Below are positions 43,554-53,890 of a stretch of 64,000 nucleotides of DNA, piece by piece. This DNA comes from Wyeomyia smithii. Its lineage: Eukaryota > Arthropoda > Insecta > Diptera > Culicidae. Under the pieces are notes generated by a model. It worked only from the letters and a program-made list of their open reading frames with translations, searched no databases and was not told the origin of the DNA. The translations under genes were made by a program, and so were the position numbers. The stretch lies in assembly GCF_029784165.1 (NCBI RefSeq), contig NC_073696.1:185978998-186042997 (forward strand), read 5' to 3'. The stretch's first letter is position 1. Every line of letters starts with the position of its first letter.

Positions 43554-46500
43554 TTCAACTGCGTATATGAAGGATTCTATCTCTGTCTTACAGTGGAATT
43601 GTAGAAGTATTTTACCAAAAATTGATTCGTTTAAAGTTTTGATAAATAAAAACAAATGCGATGCATTTTCCCTTTGTGAAACTTGGCTTACTTCAAATAT
43701 TGATCTCAACTTCCATGATTTTAATATTATTCGCCTTGATCGAGACACCCCATATGGAGGAGTACTTTTAGGGATTAAAAAGTGCTATTCTTTCTATCGT
43801 ATTAACCTCCCCTCGATTCCAGGCATCGAAGTTGTCGCATGTCAAATGACAATACAAGGTAAAGAGCTTTGTATTGCCTCAATATATATTCCCCCCAGAG
43901 CACAGGTTGGGCAACGGCTGCTCTTTGATTTAATAGAACTTCTTCCCTCGCCACGTTTGATTTTGGGAGACTTCAACTCTCATGGCGTGGCTTGGGGTTC
44001 CCCATACAATGATAACCGCTCCTCTTTAATCTATAACCTTTGCGATGACTTCGACATGACTATTTTAAACAACGGTGAAATGACACGTATCCCGAAACCT
44101 CCAGCGCGCCCAAGCGCTTTGGATCTATCCTTATGTTCGACGTCGCTACGGTTGGATTGCACATGGAAGGTAATCCTCGATCCTCACGGTAGCGACCATC
44201 TGCCTATTCTTATTTCAATTACTAACGGGTCAACTCGCATGCGACCAATTGACATTCCGTATGACCTCACACGAAATGTCGATTGGAAGTTATACGAGGA
44301 AATGATTTCAAAAGCGGTCGAGTCGATTCAACATCATTCACCACTTGAAGAATACAACCTCCTCGCGGGCTTGATTCTCGACGCCGCGTTGCAAGCCCAA
44401 ACGAAGAAATATCCCGGCGTAACGATCAAAGAACGGCCTCCCACTCCGTGGTGGGACCAAGAGTGCTCCGATGTCTACACGCAAAGATCCGACGCGTTTA
44501 AGGCCTACCAGACGGGAGGTATACCTGGCGACTATTTACGGTATTCGGAGCTTGATACCAAGCTTAAAAGCTTGGCTAAAGCAAAGAAACGTGGATATTG
44601 GCGTCGGTTCGTGAACGAGACGTCGAGGGAGACATCGATGAGCACTCTTTGGAACACAGCCCGAAGAATGCGGAATCGCGTAACGGTCAACGAAAGCGAG
44701 GAGTCTTCAAGTCGGTGGATATTTGATCTTGCCAGGAAAGTATGTCCGGACTCTGTTCCTGAGCAAAATATTGTTCGCGATGCGTCTCCGGGCCACGACG
44801 CGATAGAATCACCTTTTACGATGGCAGAACTTTCAGTTGCCCTCCTGTCCTGTAACAATAACGCGCCTGGATTAGATAGAATCAAATTCAACTTGTTGAA
44901 GAATCTACCCGGCAATGCCAAGAGGCGCTTGTTGAACTTGTTCAATAAGTTCCTGGAGCAAAACATTGTACCGCAGGATTGGAGGCAAGTGAAGGTGATC
45001 GCCATCCAAAAACCAGGGAAACCAGCTTCTAATCACAACTCTTATAGGCCGATTGCAATGCTATCCTGTATCCGGAAATTGATGGAAAAAATGATACTCC
45101 GTCGTTTAGACCACTGGGTCGAATCAAATGGTCTACTATCAGAAACTCAATTTGGCTTCCGCCGTGCCAAAGGGACGAATGATTGTCTTGCGTTGCTTTC
45201 AACAGATATTCAGCTGGCGTATGCTCGTAAAGAACAAATGGCGTCTGCGTTCTTGGACATTAAGGGGGCTTTTGATTCCGTTTCTATTGACATTCTTTCG
45301 GGTAAACTTCACCGACAAGGATTTTCTCCAATTTTGAACAATTTTTTGCACAATTTGTTGTCCGAAAAGCACATGCATTTTACGCATGGCGATTTGGCAA
45401 CTTTTCGCATTAGCTACATGGGTCTTCCCCAGGGCTCATGTTTAAGCCCCCTTCTTTACAACTTTTATGTAAATGACATCGACGAATGTCTGGCAAATTC
45501 ATGCACGATAAGACAACTTGCAGACGACAGTGTAATCTCTGTTACAGGAGCCAAAGCTGCCGATTTGCAAGGACCATTGCAAGATACCTTGGACAATTTG
45601 TCTGCTTGGGCTTTACAGCTAGGTATCGAATTCTCTCCGGAGAAGACTGAGATAGTAGTTTTTTCTAGGAAGCATGAACCTGCTCAGCTTCAAACACAAT
45701 TAATGGGTAAAACGATTTCTCAGGTTTTGGTACACAAATATCTTGGTGTCTGGTTCGACTCTAAAGGCACCTGGGGTTGTCACGTGAGGTATCTGATGAA
45801 AAAATGTCAACAAAGAGTGAATTTTCTTCGTACAATAACCGGACAATGGTGGGGAGCCCATCCAGGAGACCTTATAAGGCTTTACCAAACAACGATATTG
45901 TCTGTTATTGAATACGGGTGTTTCTGCTTCCGCTCCGCAGCAAACACACATTTGATCAAACTGGAGCGAATACAATATCGTTGTTTGCGTATCGCCTTAG
46001 GTTGCATGCAGTCGACCCATACGATGAGTTTGGAGGTTTTAGCTGGAGTACTACCATTGAAAAACCGCTTCTGGAGCCTGTCTTCTCGTATTCTAATCAA
46101 ATGTGAGGTCTTGAACCGTCCCGTGATTGAAAATTTTGAAAGGTTAATCGAACTTAATTCTCAAACCCGTTTTATGACATTGTATTTCAATCACATGTCC
46201 CAAAATATTAACCCTTCTTCGAATATTCCAAATCGTGTCGACTTATCAAATACTTCTGATTCTACTGTGTTTTTCGATACATCCATGATAGAAGAAACTC
46301 GTGGAATCCCGGATCATTTACGCGTGCAGCAGATCCCTAAAATTTTTTCCAATAAATATCGAAACATCAACTGCGACAATATGTACTACACTGACGGATC
46401 ACTTCTTGATGGGTCCACTGGCTTCGGTATCTTCAATAACAATTTAACCGTCTCCCATAAGCTCGATAATCCTGCTTCTGTTTACGTCGCAGAATTAGCT

Positions 46501-47232
46501 GCAATTCAGTACACCCTAGGGATTATCGAAAAAATGCCCACGGACCATTATTTCATCTTTACGGACAGTCTCAGTTCCATTGAGGCTCTCCGATCGATGA
46601 AAGATGTTAAGCACTCTCCGTATTTCCTGGGGAAAATACGGGAACATCTGAGTGCTTTATCCGAAAAATCTACTCAGATTACCTTAGCGTGGGTCCCTTC
46701 TCACTGCTCGATACCGGGTAATGAGAAAGCGGACTCTTTGGCTAAGGTGGGCGCAACAAACGGTGATATTTATGAAAGACCAATTGCCTTTAATGAATTT
46801 TTCGCACTTGTACGTCAGAATACGATCATCAGTTGGCAAAATGCCTGGACCAGAGGGGAATTGGGAAGGTGGTTACATTCCATAATCCCCAAAGTATCGA
46901 CGAACCCGTGGTTCAAGGGGTTGGATGTAGGTCGGGATTTCATTTGCGTGATGTCCCGGCTTATGTCCAATCACTATAGATTTGACGCGCTCCTCCGTCG
47001 TGTTGGGCTCGGGGAAAGTGGTATCTGTGCCTGTGGTGAAGGTTATCACGACATAGAGCATGTGGTTTGGTCATGCCCTGTACACCGTGACGCCAGGTCT
47101 AAATTAATAGCTTCCCTGCAGGCCGAGGGTAGACAGCCGGCTGTTCCTGTTCGTGATGTCTTGGCGAGCCGTGACCTATCCTACATGTCCCTTATATACG
47201 TTTTCCTGAAATCCATCCACGCCCCAGTCTAG
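43546..47232 (+). CDS. I-clade ORF2: endonuclease, reverse transcriptase, RNase H; 1228 aa, intact
   Basis: The enzyme nicks target DNA, primes reverse transcription from the nick and removes the RNA. The first ATG in frame is 43546 (MPNSTAYMKDS); upstream codons lack ATG. APE-type endonuclease, residues ~8-225: VLQWNCRS (12), CETW (43), GDFNSHGVAW (141), GSDHLPI (215). Reverse transcriptase: PGLDRIKFN (~445), AFLDIKGAFD motif A (568), GLPQGSCLSPLLYNFYVNDI motif B (625), RQLADDSVI motif C (658; Leu in the first position instead of the usual Phe/Tyr, both Asp present). RNase H: YTDGS (946), ELAAIQYT (~983), FTDSLSS (1004), WVPSHCSIPGNEKADSLAK (1048). Cys/His motif CACGEGYHDIEH...C near 1161. 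All catalytic residues are present. Family: I group, by the RNase H and ORF1 knuckles. Confidence 0.94.
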   Translation: MPNSTAYMKDSISVLQWNCRSILPKIDSFKVLINKNKCDAFSLCETWLTSNIDLNFHDFNIIRLDRDTPYGGVLLGIKKCYSFYRINLPSIPGIEVVACQMTIQGKELCIASIYIPPRAQVGQRLLFDLIELLPSPRLILGDFNSHGVAWGSPYNDNRSSLIYNLCDDFDMTILNNGEMTRIPKPPARPSALDLSLCSTSLRLDCTWKVILDPHGSDHLPILISITNGSTRMRPIDIPYDLTRNVDWKLYEEMISKAVESIQHHSPLEEYNLLAGLILDAALQAQTKKYPGVTIKERPPTPWWDQECSDVYTQRSDAFKAYQTGGIPGDYLRYSELDTKLKSLAKAKKRGYWRRFVNETSRETSMSTLWNTARRMRNRVTVNESEESSSRWIFDLARKVCPDSVPEQNIVRDASPGHDAIESPFTMAELSVALLSCNNNAPGLDRIKFNLLKNLPGNAKRRLLNLFNKFLEQNIVPQDWRQVKVIAIQKPGKPASNHNSYRPIAMLSCIRKLMEKMILRRLDHWVESNGLLSETQFGFRRAKGTNDCLALLSTDIQLAYARKEQMASAFLDIKGAFDSVSIDILSGKLHRQGFSPILNNFLHNLLSEKHMHFTHGDLATFRISYMGLPQGSCLSPLLYNFYVNDIDECLANSCTIRQLADDSVISVTGAKAADLQGPLQDTLDNLSAWALQLGIEFSPEKTEIVVFSRKHEPAQLQTQLMGKTISQVLVHKYLGVWFDSKGTWGCHVRYLMKKCQQRVNFLRTITGQWWGAHPGDLIRLYQTTILSVIEYGCFCFRSAANTHLIKLERIQYRCLRIALGCMQSTHTMSLEVLAGVLPLKNRFWSLSSRILIKCEVLNRPVIENFERLIELNSQTRFMTLYFNHMSQNINPSSNIPNRVDLSNTSDSTVFFDTSMIEETRGIPDHLRVQQIPKIFSNKYRNINCDNMYYTDGSLLDGSTGFGIFNNNLTVSHKLDNPASVYVAELAAIQYTLGIIEKMPTDHYFIFTDSLSSIEALRSMKDVKHSPYFLGKIREHLSALSEKSTQITLAWVPSHCSIPGNEKADSLAKVGATNGDIYERPIAFNEFFALVRQNTIISWQNAWTRGELGRWLHSIIPKVSTNPWFKGLDVGRDFICVMSRLMSNHYRFDALLRRVGLGESGICACGEGYHDIEHVVWSCPVHRDARSKLIASLQAEGRQPAVPVRDVLASRDLSYMSLIYVFLKSIHAPV

Positions 47233-47607
47233 TCCCGTTCCCCTCCGTCTACACCCAACAAAACGACAAGAACACGTTTGAACCTTAAGCACAAAACCAG
47301 CAACCAGACCCCGCACAACAGAACCAGGACCAAGGACTACGAGCCTCTGTCCCAACTCACGACATCGTGGCTCAGCAGAACGAATCCATACATGCCATTC
47401 GACGATTATCAGACGACCATTGAACAACAAAACACTGATTGGAAATCCCATGCTAGTTTTAAGTTAGACTTAATTTCAGCTCGTAGTCGGCAGCGAGGAT
47501 AAAAAATTTGCTTTAGTTTTTAAGTCATCAGATATAATTGGCGCCGTTAAACATTAAATTGTATTTGTGCCGTGTCAAATAAATGTTATGTGAAGAAAAA
47601 AAAAAAA
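47233..47607 (+). terminator. 3' UTR, polyadenylation signal and A tail of the I-clade element
   Basis: 375 bp with AATAAA at 47578-47583, 13 bases before an uninterrupted A run (47596-47609). Confidence 0.85.
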
Positions 47608-47623
47608 AATTGGTACTGTTTCA

Positions 47624-48023
47624 GCCCTGTAAATTTTATTGCATTGATCTCTATGTACGTGACAGAGCGGGTGGCCGAATGAATAGTCCTTGTGCCATAA
47701 TTGTCATCGGATAAAACGAGCGATTAGTAACCTATTGCGCGTGCAACAATTGCGTTTCATAGGTCGGGTGACGGTTTTAATGCGAATATATTTGAATGTA
47801 CAGTAGCTTAGCTGCAATTTACTGTTATGTTTCATTTGGGTTTGTTATGGAAAACCAATTTTTTTTTCCAATGTAATAAATTGAGACTCGCAGTTTTCGG
47901 TGCTCGAACGATATTTATTAGGTTTCGATTACGTCGCAATCTTTATATTACAATACACCCAAAATGTACAATTGTCTCAAAATTATTCGCGCTTCAAATT
48001 ATCAATAGTAACACTATTTAGAG
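47624..48023. other. AT-rich stretch, nothing recognised
   Basis: This continues the pre-insertion DNA that lies left of 41,740. No gene seen. Confidence 0.4.
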
Positions 48024-48033
48024 TAAGAGGCAT

Positions 48034-48388
48034 TTTTTTTTTTTTATTCTCGCTTATTTTCCGTCGGTCTAGTTCCGCCACTGTTGTGGCCAATCACCGA
48101 CGCCCAGGGAGGCGACTCCACGCCCAGGACCCTAACTCACGACCCGTTTATTAACGGACCGGCGCCAACGGCTTTACTTCCTCATGCGATGGAAGGCGTG
48201 ATCCCAGAGATTTTTCGCCTCAGAAAATCTCCCGGTGTCGGCTAGGATTGAATCTAGACCAGTTTGGGTTGGTTGTGAGTGGATCACGCCACCTCACAAC
48301 CATCGACACCTATGTCGGCGGTGGGATTCGAACCCAGGCGTCGAGCGTGGTTGGCGGAGACGTTACCAACCACACTAGGCCCCCGCTA
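48034..48388 (-). mobile_element. tRNA-derived SINE, 355 bp, with 10-bp target duplication
   Basis: On the minus strand it starts GCGGGGGCCTAGTGTGGTTG (A box TAGTGTGGTTGG) with GGGTTCGAATCCC (B box) near 48320-48335. A unique GC-rich body follows and it ends AATAAGCGAGAATA plus A13. TAAGAGGCAT is repeated exactly at 48024-48033 and 48389-48398. Its sequence differs from the SINEs at 30658 and 59474, so it is another family. It is not a functional tRNA: no complete cloverleaf with a proper 3' acceptor arm is present. Confidence 0.88.
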
Positions 48389-48398
48389 TAAGAGGCAT

Positions 48399-49110
48399 GT
48401 TTGTTATTCTTGGTTTGTCTTTTCTTCTCAGAGAAACGTGTGCCGTGTAGGAGATTATATTTCACTGCGAAAACGACTGCTCTCGCAAAGCGACGGACTT
48501 GCTCGAAGAGAGCAGCGAATCGTGTGTATCTGAGGAGCATACAAAATAACACTTCGGTCGAATCTGAAATATCTTTCCAGAGAGATAATGAAATTGTATG
48601 AGCTTTCTTACACGAAAGGACATCACGCACAATAACTGCACAACAGAGCTCACTGCAGTGCTTGCACATATCAAATGAGAAAATAATCTAGCTAGGAAAG
48701 TAAATTGCGTTGTTCGCTTTGCATCTTGAAGTTGAAAAAATCCAGCCACCTGTCACGCATGTTTGCTCTTGGAATGCTATCAAATTTTTCTCAGTAGTGC
48801 ACACCGTTCTTCTGTGTATTTTCACTAGGATAATTAACCACTTCTGTTCCGCTCAGCTGTGATGTAAGCAGCAAGGAGGAGAAGAAACACACTAAGCCTG
48901 CTTGGTATTCTTTCCTTGTGAACAACTTTCGATAGTATCACAGGTTGAAGACTAACACGAGAAAAAACTACCAAAACAAAATGGACGGGAGCTACAACAC
49001 AGGTTATGAACAACAAGGAAAGATGGTATCGGAACGGATCTTATCAAGAGAGGCCGGAAGTAGTTAGCTACTTGTCTGCATCAGCTGTTAGTTGGAATTA
49101 ACTTTACTAC
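48399..49110. other. Intergenic stretch, nothing recognised
   Basis: Several short frames overlap on both strands without domain signal. Confidence 0.35.
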
Positions 49111-49262
49111 ACTTTACTTGCCTTGACTTAACTTGACTTGACTTGCCTTAACTTGACTTGACTTGACTTGACTTGACTTAACTTGACTTGACTTGCCTTA
49201 ACTTGACTTGACTTGACTTGACTTGACTTGACTTGACTTGACTTGACTTGACTTGACTTGAC
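49111..49262. repeat. (ACTTG)n pentanucleotide repeat, imperfect
   Basis: About 28 units of ACTTG with interspersed ACTTA and CCTTA variants, changing sharply to ACTTT at 49263. Confidence 0.95.
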
Positions 49263-49831
49263 TTTACTTTGCTTTACTTTACTTTACTTTACTTTACTTT
49301 ACTTTACTTTACTTTACTTTACTTTACTTTACTTTACTTTACTTTACTTTACTTTACTTTAATTTACTTTACTTTACTTTACTTTACTTGACTTTTCTTT
49401 ACTTTACTTTACTTTACTTTACTTTACTTTACTTTACTTTACTTTACTTTACTTTACTTTACTTTACTTTACTTTACTTTACTTTACTTTACTTTACTTT
49501 ACTTTACTTTACTTTACTTTACTTTACTTTACTTTACTTTACTTTACTTTACTTTACTTTACTTTACTTTACTTTACTTTACTTTACTTTACTTTACTTT
49601 ACTTTACTTTACTTTACTTTACTTTACTTTACTTTACTTTACTTTACTTTACTTTACTTTACTTTACTTTACTTTACTTTACTTTACTTTACTTTACTTT
49701 ACTTTACTTTACTTTACTTTACTTTACTTTACTTTACTTTACTTTACTTTACTTTACTTTACTTTACTTTACTTTACTTTACTTTACTTTACTTTACTTT
49801 ACTTTACTTTACTTTACTTTACTTTACTTTA
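49263..49831. repeat. (ACTTT)n pentanucleotide repeat, about 113 units
   Basis: Nearly pure over 569 bp, with few interruptions (near 49270, 49362, 49390). The open frames through it (LYFTL repeated) are an artefact of the 5-base period and encode no gene. It abuts the 3' end of an RTE-clade LINE on the minus strand. Confidence 0.97.
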
Positions 49832-50299
49832 TTTGACGTAACCTCATTAAGATATAGCCTAATGAACATAATTTATTCAATGAACTCGGCTCCTGGTCGT
49901 TTTTCTCCAATCCCTCGCCAGTTCTTGCTCCACTTGGTTTGGTACTCGCTGCACTCCTCTTTATCGTGTATAAACCGTGTTCCCGGTGACCGCCAGTTTC
50001 GCAAGCAGTTGTTTGCGTTCGTGCAACATGTCCTGCCCAGCGTAATCATCTGACTTTGACCACCTTCGAGATACCGGGTTCGCCAGCGAGATACTTGAGC
50101 TCATGATTAATCCTTCGCCACCACACACCGTCCTCCTGCACACCGACGAAGAGGGTGCTTGGCTTCAAGTGCTTGTAAGTCCTCTTAGAGCATTGTCCAC
50201 GTCTCGTTCCCATAGAGGACAACCTGTCTTATAAGTGTTTTGTACAGAAAACACTTCGTGCGAGAACTAAGTCTGTTCGAGCGCAGATGCTTATGAAAC

Positions 50300-51580
50300 C
50301 TCGACTCGGTGTTGTGTGCTTCATCCAAATTGTTCGAGTTAGTCGTTATGGAACCAATATTTGCTCATTGTCAGAACGCCATCGCGGAGGAGCAACATGG
50401 ATTCCTCCCTAAACGTTCTTGTGCGACGAACCTTATCTGTTTCACCGGTTATGTAATCGATTGCTTCGTTGAGCGGTCTCAAACTGACGCGATCTACACT
50501 GATCTAACTGCTGCATTTGACAATATTAACCACCGTATTGCCATTGCAAAACTGGATCGATTTGGTTTCACTGGCAACCTGTTGAGCTGGCCGGGTTCTT
50601 ATCTCTCAGGACGAACAATGAGTGTGAAAGTTGGCGACGATATATCTGAATCATTCTTTGCAACTTCAGGGATTCCACAAGGTAGTCACTTGGGCCCGAT
50701 AATGTTCCTGCTTTTCTTCAACGACAAAATAAAATCACTAAAATGTCCCCGACTGGCATTTGCGGAAGATCTAAAGTTATTTCTCAAAATCAATTATAAC
50801 AGCAACGCTCTATTTCTGCAACAACAGTTAAACGAATTCTCACACTGGTGTGAACTGAATCGCATGGTTCTTAATCCCACCAAGTGTCAACTAATCAGTT
50901 TCACGAGGAAAAATAACCCACTGAGTTTCGAGTATAATCTGAATGGTGCACCATTACAGCGTGTATACCATGTTAAAGATCTTGGAGTTATTCTCGACGC
51001 TAAAATCACATTTAAGCAACATGTCTCCTCCATCGTTGCGAAAGCTTCCAGGCAGTTGGGACTGATTATTCAAATGACACGCGACCTCAGAAACATTCAC
51101 TGCTTGGTTTCTATTTACATTACACTGGTTCGGTCCTGTCTGGAATACTGCTGTCCAGTTTGGGTCCCTCATTACAACAACGCAATTCATCGCATTCATA
51201 TTGACACGCTTCAACTGCGCCGAGAAACAGCACGCGCCATGGTAGTTTCCGACGCCTTCACCGATAGGATTGATTGCCCTACAATTCTCCGTCAGATCAA
51301 TTTAAACGCACCCTCAATAGTATTACGTAGAGTTTCATTGCTTCACATTCCATTCCGCCGCACCAACTACAGCGCAAACAGTGCCATTATTGGCCTTCAA
51401 AAAGCGTTCGTTCAAAATCGTGTTTCACAAGTGTTCGATTTTCATCTGTCTACTCGCGTCATCAGGTCTAAATTTGTTTCAATGTTCCGTAGTTTTTTGT
51501 TTTGATGTATTAGTTTATTAATGCTTTAGTAACCACTAGGGCTATTTCTGCCTGTTGGTAATTTGTAAATAAATAAATCT
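50300..51580 (+). mobile_element. CR1-clade LINE, 5'-truncated insertion in the RTE copy
   Basis: Contains the reverse transcriptase and C-terminal end of a CR1-type element plus a short 3' UTR ending AAATAAATAAAT (51567-51579). The 5' part is absent, as usual for target-primed insertions. Both flanks are RTE sequence on the opposite strand. Confidence 0.8.
50303..51505 (+). pseudogene. CR1-clade reverse transcriptase, partial, catalytic Asp lost
   Basis: One open frame of about 400 codons without an authentic start (the first codon in the long frame is GTG at 50309). It reads SVLCASSKLFELVV, then GFLPKRSCATNLI, IYTDLTAAFDNINH (motif A), SGIPQGSHLGPIMFLLFFND (motif B) and RLAFAEDLKLF (motif C, where the FADD box has become FAED). 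It continues with VLNPTKCQLISFTRK, YHVKDLGVILD, and a C terminus typical of CR1/Jockey-group elements. There is no RNase H. The Asp-to-Glu change at the metal-binding box should abolish activity even though the frame is open. Confidence 0.85.
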
Positions 51581-51670
51581 ATCTGACTTCCGTAGATAAT
51601 ACGTTTCCGGATCTTACGGCTGATTTCGTTATCCGAAGCTACCAATAAATCAAGCTAGACTTATTCGTCG

Positions 51671-52450
51671 GCAGTATGCGCAAATTGCTTGCCAGTGTGA
51701 CCACATTCACACTCAGGGATTGTTCACCACTATGCTCTAAGGCGCTACCTACTACCTGTTAAAGAGGTTAACTGGAAAGCACCCACAAGCTCATGTGCCT
51801 GAAAGTCGCGAGCGCGTATTGTACGGTTATATGAAGCAGTATATGAAGCGGTATGAGTCTTGGTTGGCATAGTGCCTATTAGAAGACGCAATATGCTTCG
51901 ATGCACGTGACATAAGGGGTATACGGAACACTGAAATATCATCCTTAATGGTTTGGTGGTAGAGGGATTGACCAAGGGTAAATGGACGCATGAACTCATT
52001 TTGGCCATGCAGACTCGCCGTGGTGCACAGAGTACCAGATGCGTAAGAATCCGTAGAGCGGTATGATGGCGGCGTGTGGACCGGACACTACCCCAGGAAA
52101 TTTGGTTGGTGAAACGTGCGCAGACGAGGCCATCTGGATAGCGGTCAGCGCGACTGCTTACCGGATAGTCAAAGCACTATAAAGCAATAATCGTCGAGAT
52201 GACCATCGAAGTGCCGGAGTAATCAAACTTTTTGTCTCCTAGTTGGTAGCCAAATCTAGAAAGATGGTGCATCGAAAACAAAAATCGGCTTCCTGAAGTA
52301 ACACCTTACGGTAGTTTCAAGGGGCATAGAATACTAGGGCTGAAGATTGGTGGGTTTAGTTGGTCGATTCTAGCATATTAAACTCACTACCTGAGTTATC
52401 TTCTCAGATGTATGTTAGCAGATTTCCCACCACCTTGAAAAAAAAAAAAA
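51671..52450 (+). mobile_element. R1-clade LINE 3' fragment inserted in the RTE copy
   Basis: Ends in an A13 run at 52438-52450. ATTCGTCG is present at 51663-51670 and 52454-52461 (flanking match 10 of 11), consistent with a target duplication. Near its start the plus strand has a degenerate ...VGIVPI... segment and then KGKWTHELI (about 51975-52001), matching the KGRWTHRLI C terminus of R1-clade ORF2. The rest is 3' UTR. It is a 5'-truncated copy unrelated in orientation to the R1 element at 6781-10420. Confidence 0.65.
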
Positions 52451-53344
52451 CTAATTCGTCGACTATCGCGAGCTCATCACCGTCCATGTGTGCCCTCTCT
52501 ACCGTTTCTGCCTCGGTTTTAGTCTGATGTACTTCTCTGCCATCGTTTCAAATATTCTGCCTACAATATCTACGTCATCAGCAAAGCTTAAACGGATTGG
52601 TTGAAAATCGTGCTGCCGCTCGTGACATAACGCGTACTAGGGCAATGCCGAACACCAGGAAAGAGAGACCACAACCGAAATCCTCTATGGGATGCGGATG
52701 AGTTGGATAATCTTCTCGAAAAGCTCTCTTACTGGTTTCCGTTAATCATAGCCTTGACCAGTTGAATCTACTTCCCGGGAAAGGCATTCTCGTTTATGAT
52801 CCTCCATAGCTCTTTTCGGTCAATTGCGGTCATATGCAGCTTTAAAATTGATGCATAGATGCGATGAACAGAATACTCGCTACTCACGGCTTTTTGGAGG
52901 ATCTGCAGCAAAGTGAAACCAAGCGGCTTGACTACGAAGCCTGCTTGATAACTTCCCCGGGCATTGGGGTAACTTGTGCGGGCCTATCTAGATAAACTTT
53001 TCTCCGACATCATCTTTGCCGGCAAAGTTGTTGTTCTTTAGCCGCTTGATGGCATCCTTAACTTCGTTGGTAGTGGTACGTCTCCGTCCTGTGTTACATG
53101 GATGATGTCATTTCCATCGATGTATCGATCCTTTTGCTGTGTGCCATTCAACAGTTCATCGAAGCGCTGCTTCCATCTGTCGGTCTCCTCGAGATCGTCC
53201 ACCAGAATATTTCCTTTCTCATAGCGGCGAATTGCGGCTCGCGATACAAAACCTGTGCCAAATGCGTTAAGTTTCTGGTAAAACTTTTGTGTCTTATGAG
53301 AGTGGTTCATTTGTTATAGCTCCTGGAGCTCCTCCTCTTCCTGA

Positions 53345-53690
53345 CGCTTCATCTGCAGAGTGATTGGTTTTGCTGTTTGCTTTCGACGTAGATTTACGTG
53401 TTACGGTAACATATATAGGGATACAAATTAAAAAGCCGAAAACATTGTGAGCGTCACAAAAAATGTCGGAGAGTTGTGATTTTATGATGTAAACTAGTGT
53501 ACTATTGAAAAATTTAGAGCCATGTTACCTACACAGATTTCAACCAGTTAGAGCTGAGAACAAGACTATATACCATCCAATATGGGTATTTTCGGAACGG
53601 GATGGTTTCCAAAAGCTCGAAACTGGTCTAAGACGCTATTGTGAATTCCAAGATGGCGGTTTCTGAACAACAGCCCAAAATGGCTTAATA
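53345..53690. repeat. Flank with a unit of the ~135-bp dispersed repeat
   Basis: 53,560-53,690 reads CCATCCAATATGGGTATTTTC, GGAACGGGATGG, CCAAGATGGCGG and CCAAAATGGC, the signature of the family arrayed at 57,960-58,560. The L1-like element therefore appears to have landed inside this repeat. Confidence 0.6.
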
Positions 53691-53890
53691 CTTTTTTTTT
53701 ATGTAAAATATAGTTTATTCATCTTTGTTTATAAATATTCATCAAATATTGAAAAAACAATCAGTTATTCAAGCTCAGCGTAAAATCCAATTCTCCTACA
53801 TTAATTCTGCTATAAACATTTGAATTAATAAAGTTGATGTATTTCACTAAGGATTTTAAAATATCATTTTTTCTAGTTACTGATATTATT

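Larger units (their letters stand above)
41741..47607 (+). mobile_element. Full-length I-clade LINE with intact ORFs and 16-bp target duplication
   Basis: AATTGGTACTGTTTCA occurs at 41725-41740 and again at 47608-47623 (the leading A's overlap the tail). It brackets a 5.87-kb element with 5' UTR (41741-42182), ORF1, overlapping ORF2, 3' UTR, AATAAA at 47578-47583 and an A14 tail. ORF2 has endonuclease, reverse transcriptase and RNase H, the layout of the I group. Perfect ORFs and an undamaged duplication imply a recent insertion, possibly still able to move. A diverged relative lies at 35610-36190. Confidence 0.93.
49835..53345 (-). mobile_element. RTE-clade LINE, decayed and interrupted twice
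   Basis: Pieces on the minus strand, from 5' to 3': N-terminal linker (53310-53038; NHSHKTQKFYQKLNAF, EETDRWKQRFDELLNGTQQK), RT with SFADDVDIVGR near 52560-52600, and MDGDEL near 52480. An R1-like insertion then breaks the DELV codons. ASDNEIS and RKIRKRII follow near 51595-51650, then a CR1-like insertion, then LYKTLIRQVVLYGNETWT near 50180-50240 and the C terminus to about 49870. The coding order is collinear across both insertions, showing one original copy. Frameshifts are frequent. The related copy at 36191-38467 is better kept. Confidence 0.75.

Noticed and set aside
44532..45005. 157-codon minus-strand frame
   Set aside because: Antisense to the I-clade ORF2; no independent signal.
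48310..48388. Functional tRNA gene (minus)
   Set aside because: Only pol III boxes of a SINE head; A tail and target duplication show retroposition.
49388..50053. 221-codon open frame through the ACTTT repeat
   Set aside because: A five-base repeat lacking stop codons in any frame gives LYFTL reiterations; no gene.
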